In this document: positions 17,800 through 26,800 of the stretch, in pieces
Position numbering within the stretch: position 1 is the stretch's first letter
Layout of the letters: every line of letters begins with the position of its first letter
Origin: Planctomycetota bacterium
Lineage (GTDB): Bacteria; Planctomycetota; UBA8108; UBA1146
Length of the DNA: 44,156 nt
Assembly: GCA_013911165.1 (NCBI GenBank)
Contig: JACETR010000016.1
Coordinates: forward strand, 1-44,156
Direction: 5' to 3'
Program-made: the position numbers and the translations under genes
Notes under the pieces: model-generated
Database searches by the model: none
What the model saw: the letters and a program-made list of their open reading frames with translations, nothing else
What the model was told of the DNA's origin: nothing

Positions 17800-20668
17800 C
17801 GTTGAATCTCCATACCTGATCCATTCCCCAGGGCCTTTGAATGAGTACCCGATCACCCTTGAATTGGGGTGGGGCTTGTACCCAGTGCACGGCACGGTAA
17901 GCACCTGGATCAGGGGAGGGGATCAAAGGTTTTGGTGCTTCCTCCGGATGCAATCTCCACAGTCGATCTGCGATCAGAAGAATCTGATGGCCGATGACCT
18001 CGATGGCGGCAGCACGCAAATAGGGCCGGTCTCTTTCGCCGGGCAAGGGGGGCAGGTCGAGAAGATTCCAGCGATCATTTTTCCATAAAGCCAACCAGGT
18101 CTCGCCCCGGTATTGACCGATGACGAGAGGCCCCTCCGGATGGCCATGAAGAGAGTAGGCTCCCTCGGCGGGCAATAATTGTTGAAAGCCTGGTCCATGG
18201 AGGAACTGACTGGCCTGATCGATAAACCATGGAAAAAGAGGATCAGAAACGGAAGAAGGTAATTTTCCGTCAACGTCGAGCAGTTGGGCACTGGTGCATT
18301 CTTTTGAAAGGAGGTCCGGCCAGGGAAGAGGCTGGGATCCCGCAAGATCAAATCGAATGAGAGGATCGCCAATGAGGAGAAAAACACTGCCATCGGCACA
18401 GCGGGTTTCCCTGACACGGGGTGTCGCTGGATTGGCCCAGACGAACCGGGGAGGGTGAACTTCCTTCGGCAGGGGTGGAAGCCCGGAATTACCCGGCAAA
18501 GGAGTCTTCAAAAGGGGGATCCAACTTTGAGGAACGATGGAACCTGCGGGTAGCCAACCTACTTTTCCGGATCGGGTCAAGGCGAGTCGGTGATCGGTTC
18601 CTGAGACGGACAACAAAACTTCCTCAGCGGGCACCAGTACCGGTGGAGAGAATTGAGTGAAGGCTTCCGCGGAGTGTGTGGCCTTCTCGCGAATCAGGGT
18701 TGCTGTCATATCGGTATGTAGACCCTGGAATCGCGATTCCTGAGATCGATCCTCTGTTTCCGGCAAACACCGGGGTAGCGGAATCTCAGAAAGATCAGAT
18801 GAGGTGGTGTTTGAAGCGGGCTTCTGCCGGATAAATGTACCGGTGATCGGCCCGACCTTCACCGTGAGTTGGTGATCTTCTTTTTGCACCTGTGTATGAC
18901 GGACCCACTCACTGTTCCGAAGGTACCTTCCACAGGCTTGGGCAAACTGACGCAAAGATGTCGGCCACTTGTCCCAATCGATCCGGGTGCTGAGTTGGGT
19001 GGGGCAGGGGCGGATAATTTGCTGCAACAAATCGAGGCGAGGCAATCCAACCTCATCAAAGAGGGACGCTTCGCCTGAAGCTTGCAGTTGTTTTGATTCA
19101 TCACCGTCAACCCGTACAGACCAGTTCTCCATGCCACCTCGAATGATGACCGGGCGTCCTTCGCTGTCTGTCAAATCCAGTTCCATTCCACCTTTCCCGG
19201 TTAGACCCGGGGGGGACAGGAATGAAGCGGGTGAATTTTCGTCAAAGTCGGGCTTCATCTGCCAGTCGGCGAGGATCCACTGTTCCGTTGAGAAATCCAT
19301 TCTCGGGGTACGCAGGGGAATGCCGTCGATTTCACCCAGGATCGATTCAGTGGAAGGTCGAAGTGAAATGGGGGTTGGCCAGGAAAGGGGAAGATCTGCT
19401 TGCCCAAGGCGTGCGGTGACACTGATACCCGTGACGGGTGTGGGCCAGCGAAAGAGACCATCGGGGAGTATCCTCAGCGCCCGCTCAACTTCCGAAACTT
19501 TGGAGGACAACCGGCCGGCATGAAACCACAAGCGCGCTTCCGTCTCACTGCCAGGTTCGGAGTATAGCATTGCTCGTCGGCAGAGAGTTGCCGCCTTTGA
19601 ATCGTCGACGTCTCCCATCTTGTCTGCGACCGCTTGAGGATTGGTCCACGGTGCCAGAACACTTCCCAGAATCTCCTCCCAGCGTGGATTGAGAGCGGGG
19701 TAGCCTTGCAGAGGCGAGAGGAGCATTTCGAGACTGATCCAGATCTTGCGTGCCAAAGGGGTGTCCCCATTCTTGCAGGCAACATTCAGGGATTGCAAAA
19801 GACGGGATTCCACCACGTTTTGCAGAATGGAGTCGGAGCGGGCTTCTTCGAAACCCATGGATGATTTCCATTTCGCCGCCACGGATCTTGGAATGAACAG
19901 GTTGTCAGGCAAGCTTCCCTGAAGTCGGGCGAGGGGAAGGATTTCCGCTGAAGAGATGTTTTGAGTGAGACTGGGTTCACGTGAGAGCAAGTCTTCAATA
20001 CCGGGAAGGTCGCCTCCCCGAATCAGGATCGAAAGTGCGGCCTGCGGATCTTCCGTTGATTCAAAGAGTCCTGCGCCCTCTTGGCAGAGATTCAATCGGG
20101 AGAGGGTCTGGATCAAATATTCCCGGTCATGTGAATCGATCTCCGGAAATGTCTCTCCGGTGAAGTCTTTTCCGGAAAGCATACCAAGGAGTATCCCGGT
20201 CCAGTCGTCGACCCCGTGCGTCTTGCGGATTGATTGGACCGCTTCAACCCAGCCACCCTGAAGAAATATTCGACCCAGAGCATGGGGGCAGCGGCTGGAT
20301 TCAGGAATTGAGCAACCTTCCTCCAGCACGGAAATGGCCCGGAGAGGATCCCCTTCCTGTAACAGGAATCGGGCACAAAAGTGATACAGCCCATCGCTTT
20401 GTTGCTGTCGGGCTTGCTCAAGGACGGCCTCGAAAAGTTCGCGGGATCGATTCTTTGACCGAGACCATTGGCCAGCACTGATGACCAATTCCTCATCGTC
20501 GGGCTTTTCGAGAATCAGCCGAACAATGCTTTGGAGTGCGGGATCGAGAGTGTCTGTTTGCCCCCCGGCAGTGGATTGACTCCAGGCAGGAATGGAGAGC
20601 AGGGGGATCAGTAAGATTCCCAGCACCAGGCTCTTCTTCTGCAGACGGGAAACAACAGCGAAGCCCAT
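17792..20668 (-). CDS. Large exported protein of unknown function in MoxR operon
   Basis: 958 residues, not recognised. A signal peptide (about 1-31: KKSLVLGILLIPLLSIPAWSQ) is followed by an alpha-helical region to about residue 340. Its spaced Leu/Ala/Gly pattern (LISAGQWSRSKNRSRELFE, FCARFLLQEGDPLRAISVLE) looks like TPR-type solenoid. The middle and C-terminal parts are rich in beta strands, Trp and Pro, with motifs near the end such as LWRLHPEEAPKPLIPSP and RVLIQRPWGMDQVWRF that suggest a propeller-like fold. It starts three bases after the MoxR stop and overlaps the DUF58 start, so it belongs to the operon. In classic Bat operons TPR proteins (BatB, C, E) occupy similar places, so a periplasmic scaffold is a reasonable guess. 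Confidence 0.75.
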   Translation of the reverse strand: MGFAVVSRLQKKSLVLGILLIPLLSIPAWSQSTAGGQTDTLDPALQSIVRLILEKPDDEELVISAGQWSRSKNRSRELFEAVLEQARQQQSDGLYHFCARFLLQEGDPLRAISVLEEGCSIPESSRCPHALGRIFLQGGWVEAVQSIRKTHGVDDWTGILLGMLSGKDFTGETFPEIDSHDREYLIQTLSRLNLCQEGAGLFESTEDPQAALSILIRGGDLPGIEDLLSREPSLTQNISSAEILPLARLQGSLPDNLFIPRSVAAKWKSSMGFEEARSDSILQNVVESRLLQSLNVACKNGDTPLARKIWISLEMLLSPLQGYPALNPRWEEILGSVLAPWTNPQAVADKMGDVDDSKAATLCRRAMLYSEPGSETEARLWFHAGRLSSKVSEVERALRILPDGLFRWPTPVTGISVTARLGQADLPLSWPTPISLRPSTESILGEIDGIPLRTPRMDFSTEQWILADWQMKPDFDENSPASFLSPPGLTGKGGMELDLTDSEGRPVIIRGGMENWSVRVDGDESKQLQASGEASLFDEVGLPRLDLLQQIIRPCPTQLSTRIDWDKWPTSLRQFAQACGRYLRNSEWVRHTQVQKEDHQLTVKVGPITGTFIRQKPASNTTSSDLSEIPLPRCLPETEDRSQESRFQGLHTDMTATLIREKATHSAEAFTQFSPPVLVPAEEVLLSVSGTDHRLALTRSGKVGWLPAGSIVPQSWIPLLKTPLPGNSGLPPLPKEVHPPRFVWANPATPRVRETRCADGSVFLLIGDPLIRFDLAGSQPLPWPDLLSKECTSAQLLDVDGKLPSSVSDPLFPWFIDQASQFLHGPGFQQLLPAEGAYSLHGHPEGPLVIGQYRGETWLALWKNDRWNLLDLPPLPGERDRPYLRAAAIEVIGHQILLIADRLWRLHPEEAPKPLIPSPDPGAYRAVHWVQAPPQFKGDRVLIQRPWGMDQVWRFNDE

Positions 20669-20671
20669 GTT

Positions 20672-21646
20672 TCAGCTCACCGCTTCATCCAGCGCGGTGA
20701 CGACATCGGTACTGGTCCAGCCACGGAGTTCACCCTCCAGGCTGTAGACGAGTCGGTGACGCAAAATGGGCTCTCGCCACTTTTGCCAATCGCTGTCTGC
20801 TAAGTGACTGCGACCCGATCGCAAAGCCTCGACCTTTCCACACAGAATCAGGGCCTGTAAAGCCCTCGCTCCACCACCGAGTCGAAGACACTCACGAATC
20901 GACGGCGGAGCCGTGGGGTCTTCCGGACGGCTGGCTGCAACCCACCGTGCGGCTCGATCGACGATGGCATCTGCGGCGATGACTTTGCGCACCGTTGCCC
21001 GCAATTCCTCGAAGGTTTCCGACTCGAAGCCACTCAGGATTTCCATATCGGAGGAACCGGTCGTCAATCGGGCGATTCTGCCCAGAACACTCGCTTCCGG
21101 AGGAGGCAGCAAGACTTCCATCATGAATCGATCTCTTTGTGCTTCCGGGAGGGGATAGGTTCCCTCCATTTCGATCGGGTTTCTGGTGGCGATAACGCTG
21201 AAGTTTGGATCGAGTGGGTATCTCTCTCCTGCGAGAGTGACTTGCCCTTCCTGCATCGCTTCCAGCAGTGCGGACTGTGTGCGCGGTGTTCCCCGGTTAA
21301 TCTCGTCCGCAACGATCAGCGGATGAAAGATGGGGCCTTTGCGGAACTCGACGCGATCTCCCTGGGGACCGCTGATCAGCGTCTCTGCTCCCAGAATGTC
21401 TGCGGGAAGAAGATCCGGTGTGAACTGGATGCGACCCTTCGGCAATCCCAATCCCTGGGAGAGGCATTCTGCCAGTCGGGTTTTTCCCGTACCGGGAACG
21501 CCGACGAGAAGGAGGTGTCCGCCTGCAAGAAGAGTGCAAAGGCTTGCCTCGATGGCGGCGTCCTGTCCAAGGATCTGTTCACGGATGGCAGTTTGCAGTT
21601 GTTCATCCCACTGCCGAAATTTTTTGATCTCCGCTTCCACGCTCAT
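20672..21646 (-). CDS. moxR: MoxR family AAA+ ATPase
   Basis: 324 residues from the ATG at 21644-21646, one base after the upstream stop and with GGAAAG just before it; an open frame extends 12 codons further up. It shows Walker A GVPGTGKT (about 49-56), Walker B LIVADEINR (about 110-118), a sensor 1 segment (FSVIATRNPIEMEGTYPLPEA) and the C-terminal AAA lid. This is the AAA_3/MoxR class, cytoplasmic chaperone-like ATPases that act with VWA proteins to assemble or activate complexes. It is the second gene of a five-gene operon with DUF58 and VWA genes downstream, the standard partnership. Length is normal for the family. Confidence 0.93.
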   Translation of the reverse strand: MSVEAEIKKFRQWDEQLQTAIREQILGQDAAIEASLCTLLAGGHLLLVGVPGTGKTRLAECLSQGLGLPKGRIQFTPDLLPADILGAETLISGPQGDRVEFRKGPIFHPLIVADEINRGTPRTQSALLEAMQEGQVTLAGERYPLDPNFSVIATRNPIEMEGTYPLPEAQRDRFMMEVLLPPPEASVLGRIARLTTGSSDMEILSGFESETFEELRATVRKVIAADAIVDRAARWVAASRPEDPTAPPSIRECLRLGGGARALQALILCGKVEALRSGRSHLADSDWQKWREPILRHRLVYSLEGELRGWTSTDVVTALDEAVS

Positions 21647-21647
21647 T

Positions 21648-22775
21648 TCATCGCTTTCCAGCACCGAAAGGGGTGCGATCACGGAGTTTCATGTATCGAT
21701 CGACCAGCTTCTGCCAATGGGGAGGCAGGTTCGCAGGCCCCGAATGGGCCTCTGACGCCGGGATTTCGATGGTTTCTCCCCGGGAGTCGGAAGTATCAGC
21801 TGAGACTTGGACTCCGGAACCTGTTCCGGAATCGACAGCCAGTGACTCCAGTCTTTCTGCACTTCTTTGTGCCGGAACCGTGTTTTCAACGGGCCTCTCG
21901 TCATCTCCACCCGCCGCAGCGAGACCATTTCGGAGGGAAGCTTCAGAACGATCGCCGGGTCGTGAACTCTCTGAGGCAAATTCTGCGAGGGCGGATTCCA
22001 AAGGAATGGCGGTTGCCGGGGAATCGGAAGGGGTTGCCTCGAGGGGACTGCCGGAGCCTGATTCGCCGGCGTTGGAGTCCGTATCACTCAGGGGAGAGGG
22101 GTTGGACAGGGGCTCCGTGGGTGGATTTTCCGCGGTAGGAATCTCCCCAACCTGCACGGGAATATCGCCTGTCGTTCCGGTTTGGCCGGAGAGGCTCGCC
22201 AGAGGAGTCTCTGCGGGCTCCACAGGAAGTCTGCCCGTGGCTTGCGATGTCAGTAAAAAGAACCAGGAGAGGATCAGCATGATTGCGATCAGGGCGGGTC
22301 CCCGGGAAGGGGAGGTGCCGGTAGGGGCCAGAATCTGCCGAAACTCCTTTAAAGAGGGGGGTTCGACAGAGTTGGCCTGATCACGGAGTGCGGATTGCCA
22401 GTCGTCAGCGAGAGGAGGCTGTTGTCCGAGAAAACACAGGGTTTCGACCAGATTGTCATTGCTCTGGCAACGGTCCCAGATCCGGGCCCACTGATCACCT
22501 CTCGTAAACCAGCGCTGGGCCATCCCCAGCAATACACAAAGAGTCACGGCGGCGATTCCCGAATTCGGGTCCGGAAGCTGTCGGGGAGAAGTCTGGAATG
22601 CCGTCCATGAGATCAGAGCCAGAACTGGCACAGCGAGCAGCAATCCTTCAGCGGCCCCCTGTAACAGGAGGAAACCGAGAATCCACCTGCGCCCTGCCTG
22701 CAGGCGGGGGTGGATTCGCAGAAGTTGGGGACATTCAGGTCCCGGATGACCAGAGGGCTTCAAAGGGCTCTTCAT
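21648..22775 (-). CDS. Membrane protein, first gene of MoxR operon
   Basis: 375 residues, not recognised. Two N-terminal membrane segments (about 30-55: WILGFLLLQGAAEGLLLAVPVLALISW; about 67-80) and a third at about 165-182 (LIAIMLILSWFFLLTS) are followed by about 150 residues of Pro/Ser/Glu/Gly-rich linker. A short conserved-looking end follows, HWQKLVDRYMKLRDRTPFG. The layout is membrane anchor, long flexible linker and a short helical end. It could present a docking peptide to MoxR or the VWA protein (inference). It ends one base before the moxR ATG. Confidence 0.7.
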   Translation of the reverse strand: MKSPLKPSGHPGPECPQLLRIHPRLQAGRRWILGFLLLQGAAEGLLLAVPVLALISWTAFQTSPRQLPDPNSGIAAVTLCVLLGMAQRWFTRGDQWARIWDRCQSNDNLVETLCFLGQQPPLADDWQSALRDQANSVEPPSLKEFRQILAPTGTSPSRGPALIAIMLILSWFFLLTSQATGRLPVEPAETPLASLSGQTGTTGDIPVQVGEIPTAENPPTEPLSNPSPLSDTDSNAGESGSGSPLEATPSDSPATAIPLESALAEFASESSRPGDRSEASLRNGLAAAGGDDERPVENTVPAQRSAERLESLAVDSGTGSGVQVSADTSDSRGETIEIPASEAHSGPANLPPHWQKLVDRYMKLRDRTPFGAGKR

Positions 22776-23265
22776 GCCTACAGGATATCCTCCCCGGGGG
22801 GCCGGGGCACCACGGAATTGAGGATCGGAAATGCCGTTCTCACCAGTACTTGACAGCCCCGCCCACAGATTGGAGGATCTTCGTTGGAAGGGATACCGGT
22901 TCTTGTCTTCGTGAAGGACTCATGAAGATCAGACGGGGTCTTTTGCCCCAAAGTTCCACAGATCCTTTCAGGATCGGTTGAACAGTTTGGGTGTGGAAGA
23001 TTCAAGAAAAGTAGAGGGCCGGATTCCAGGTTGACGAGTGTCTCTGCTTCTTTTTGGACTCCAGAGGTGGTCGGGGGATCACTTCATCCATGGGGAAGGT
23101 GTCAGAGGGTGACCTCTGGGCTTTTCATGGGATGGATTTCAAAACCGAAGTTGTGGTGCCGCAAGGCGTGAACGTTTGAGTTGAACCGGAATGGCAAGCC
23201 TCTGGAGCCCTTTTTTTCGAGGGTGACTCCATCAGACTTGTCTCCTGTGTTTGGGGGGAATCAGC
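22776..23265. other. Divergent intergenic region, no clear gene
   Basis: About 490 bp between the MoxR operon and a small plus-strand ORF. It must hold the operon promoter, but I found no convincing -10/-35 pair. A GC-rich stretch lies at about 22787-22810. Short open frames here lack start signals and typical composition. Confidence 0.4.
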
Positions 23266-23433
23266 GTGTCAGAGCAATTGTTGCAATATGCCAGAGTTCA
23301 TGAAATCGTTCCGGTCGAGAGTTGGCGCAAGGATGGTGTTGAGGGCTGGCTCTTCCGAGACAGGGAAAACCAGACCATCTTTGTCGAGACTGCAGAACTG
23401 ATGGGGGAAGTGGCGTCCGTCGAGGTCGTCTGA
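23266..23433 (+). CDS. Small hypothetical protein (55 aa)
   Basis: The GTG at 23266-23268 has a strong Shine-Dalgarno-like run GGGGGGAA five bases upstream; an upstream TTG at 23251 lies before that run. The protein is acidic with regular hydrophobic spacing (WRKDGVEGWLFRDRENQTIF, ELMGEVASVEVV), as expected of a small beta-rich fold. No family is recognised. It stands alone between the MoxR operon and tRNA-Pro. The site and composition favour a real gene, but length alone does not prove it. Confidence 0.45.
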   Translation: MSEQLLQYARVHEIVPVESWRKDGVEGWLFRDRENQTIFVETAELMGEVASVEVV

Positions 23434-23585
23434 CCCACTAGAGTTTTAACGTCTTTGGGTTTGACAGCATCTGGGGTGTTTTCTGGCGGAATCCTTTTCT
23501 GGATAACGCACCCGGATCGGGAATGCAGTGATTAATCCTGCATTTTCACCCACAGTCTTTGGTAGAGACGATAAAATCCACCATT

Positions 23586-23662
<77 letters not shown>

Positions 23663-23675
23663 TTTTGATGTTTGG

Positions 23676-23703
23676 ACGCCCGGTGGAAACACCGGGCGTT
23701 TTT
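23676..23703 (+). terminator. Rho-independent terminator after tRNA-Pro
   Basis: A perfect 10-bp stem, ACGCCCGGTG and CACCGGGCGT, closed by a GAAA tetraloop and followed by five Ts on the plus strand. Confidence 0.92.
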
Positions 23704-23738
23704 CGTTTCAAGGGATCACATCACGAGAATGGTCTCAC

Positions 23739-23782
23739 AAAAAAACGGGTTCCCGATGCCTGATTGCACCGGAAACCCGTTT
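23739..23782 (-). terminator. Rho-independent terminator of the 1517-aa repeat protein gene
   Basis: On the minus strand, 20 bp after the stop at 23802, AAACGGGTT and AACCCGTTT arms (23774-23782 and 23743-23751) form a stem that ends in a run of seven Ts (complement of 23739-23745). It lies back to back with the tRNA terminator. Confidence 0.85.
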
Positions 23783-23801
23783 GACTTGTTTTCACCCTGA
23801 A

Positions 23802-26800
23802 TCAAGGGCAGTTGGTCGTCACAGAGCAAGGCAACAGTGAGTTCAGGTCTGGCCCGCAGTTCGGATATGGGGCAGAGATCTGGGTTTCGCCACTGAAGAT
23901 CGCCTGGAAGAGGAACATCGGGTCTGCAAGATTGAGCAGGTTATCCGCATTCACATCCATGGCCATGCCGCACGGCGGTGCCATCATACCAAACACTGTG
24001 TAGATGATGACGATGCCGTCAGTAACGTCTACTTGACCATCACTGTTTGAATCTCCGCGAATGAAGAAGGTACCTTCACAAGTATCCGGAATCTGATTCG
24101 AGTTCGTATCGAGGGCTCCGTTGGCGATGTCACAGCTATCCGGAATCCCATTGAGGTCACAATCGGGACTGCCCTGTGAAAGGGCGCAGGAGTCGAGGAC
24201 TCCATCTCCGTCACAATCGTCGTCGAGTCCGTCAAGAATTTCGCAGCTGTCGAGCTGGCCATCATTGTCACAGTCCGCTGCAGCGGATGAACTGATTTGG
24301 CAGGAATCAGGAACACCGTCAAGATCGCAATCTTCGCTGGAGCCCGTGTTGATGTCACAAACATCAAGGACTCCATTTGAGTTGCAATCAGACCCTGCAC
24401 TGTGATCCGGATCGCAGGAGTTCAGAACCCCGTCACCGTCGATGTCCTCATCGCTAAGGTCACAGGATCCGTCACCGTCACTGTCTTGACCGTCATTTGC
24501 CGGATTATCGAAACCGCTGGAGCAATCGTCACAACCGTCGGCATCCACGTCTCTGCAAAGAGTGTTGTCGTTCGGGAATTCGTCTTCGGAATCGATGACG
24601 CCGTCATTGTCGTCATCCGGATCACCCAGGTCACAGAGTCCGTCACCATCCAGATCCGCTCCGTCACTGGCAGGGTTGTCGGTTCCGCTGGAACAATCGT
24701 CGCATCCGTCGGCATCTGCATCCCTGCAGACGAAGGGGTCGAGGCTGGAGGAATCTTCGCTGTCATTCACACCGTCACCATCGTCGTCAAGGTCACAATC
24801 ATCGATGGTTCCGTCAAGATCTGTGTCCAACTGACAATCGTCGGGAATGCTGTCGTTGTTGCAATCGTTGGCCTGCAGCTGGCAGTTGTCGTCAATGTTG
24901 TCTGACTGGCAATCGGCTCCACCGGTCAGGTCTGTATCGCAGTCGTTGTCGATGCCATCCCCGTCGAGATCGCTGTCTCCAAGGTCGCAGAGACCATCAC
25001 CATCCGAATCGGTTCCATCTGCTGCGGGATTATCTGTACCACTGGAGCAGTCGTCGCAACCATCGGCGTCAATATCTCTGCAGGTAAATGGATCGAAGGG
25101 AGAGGAGTCCAGAGTATCAGTCACTCCATCATTGTCGTCATCAGAGTCTCCGCTATCGCAGAACCCGTCACCGTCAAAGTCGGTTCCGTCCGCAGAGGGC
25201 GAGTCGGTTCCTGAAGTGCAGTCGTCGCAGCCGTCTCCATCTGTATCGCGACATGAGAAGGGGTTCAGTGGTGAAAGGTCATCCTGATCCTCAACTCCGT
25301 CATTGTCATCGTCGGAGTCTCCGAGATTGCAAAGGCCGTCATTGTCGAAGTCGTCTCCGTCCAATGCCGGATTCAGTGAACCACTGCTGCAGTCATCGCA
25401 TCCATCCATGTCCGAGTCTTGACACTGGAAGGGATCGAGAGGATGGCTGTCGAGAGTATCTTCAAGACCATCACCGTCGTCATCGTTGTCACAACTGTCG
25501 ATGGTTCCGTCAGAGTCGGTATCCAACTGGCAGCTGTCAAGAATCAGGTCTCCGTTACAGTCATCGGAAGCGAGTGTGCACTCGTCAGGAATACCGTCCC
25601 CATTGCAGTCATTGCCCTCGAGCTGGCAATTGTCGTCGAGAAGGTCTGCGTTACAGTCGAGTCCGCCTGTCTGATCCAGGTCACACTCATTGGGGATTCC
25701 ATCGCCATCCAGATCGGGATCTGCTGCGTCGCAAACTCCATCACCGTCGGTATCCGATCCATCTGTTTGAGGATTGAACGTGCCTGAGGTGCAGTCGTCA
25801 CAACCATCTGCGTCCGAATCGCCACAGACGAAAGGATCCGTACTGTCGATATCTTCGCTGTCCGGTATGCCATCGTTGTCGTCGTCGCTGTCGCCGAGAT
25901 CGCAAGTACCGTCTCCGTCGGTGTCCAGTCCGTCATTTGCCGGGTTGTCGAAACCGGATGAGCAGTCGTCACACCCGTCCGCGTCTGCATCCCTGCACAG
26001 GCTTGAATCCAGAGGGGCTGAGTCAGCGGTGTCGTCCACGCCGTCATTATCGTCGTCTGAGTCCCCGAGATCGCAGAGACCGTCTGCGTCATTGTCAGCC
26101 CCGTCAGCGGCAGGGTTGTCGGTTCCCGAGGTACAGTCGTCGCAACCATCCCCATCCGTATCTCTGCATTGAAGCGGATCGAGCGGGGAGGAATCTGCAG
26201 TGTCTTCAACACCATCTCCGTCGTCGTCCAAATCACAGACGTCTGGGTTGTTGTCACCATCCGTATCGGTCTGGCAATCGTCGGGAATCAGATTTCCATC
26301 GCAGTCATTGGCTTCCAGTTGGCAATCGTCAAGGATCAGGTCACCGTTGCAGTCTTGCCCGGGAGTTTGATCCAGATCACAGATATTCTCGATTCCGTCA
26401 CCGTCGAGGTCTGGGTCAGCCAGGTCACAGATCCCGTCTCCGTCCGTATCGGTTCCGTCAGAAGTCGTGTCTGAAACTCCCGTAGTGCAGTCATCACAAC
26501 CATCCATATCGACGTCTCCACAAAGGAATGGATCCAGAGGATGGCTGTCCTCGAGGTCAGCGATGCCGTCATTGTCATCATCTTCGTCCTGAAGGTTGCA
26601 AACCCCGTCGGCATCTGTGTCGACACCGTCATTGAGTGGGTCATCTGTACCATTGGCGCAGTCATCGCAACCATCCAGGTCCACATCCCTGCAACTCAGT
26701 GGGTTCAGGGGATCCAGATCCTCAGCATCGCTGACACCGTCATTGTCGTCATCCGGGTCTGCTTCGTCGCAGAGACCATCGGCGTCAAAATCGGGTCCGT

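Noticed and set aside
21137..22138. 333-codon plus-strand ORF
   Set aside because: Antisense to moxR and the TM gene, with low-complexity composition and no recognisable domain.
22778..23005. 75-codon minus-strand ORF upstream of the MoxR operon
   Set aside because: No ribosome site, no protein-like hydrophobic pattern, and it overlaps the likely promoter region.
24440..26760. Possible CRISPR array or DNA satellite
   Set aside because: Repeats are degenerate, coding and in frame, with no constant spacer length and no cas genes.
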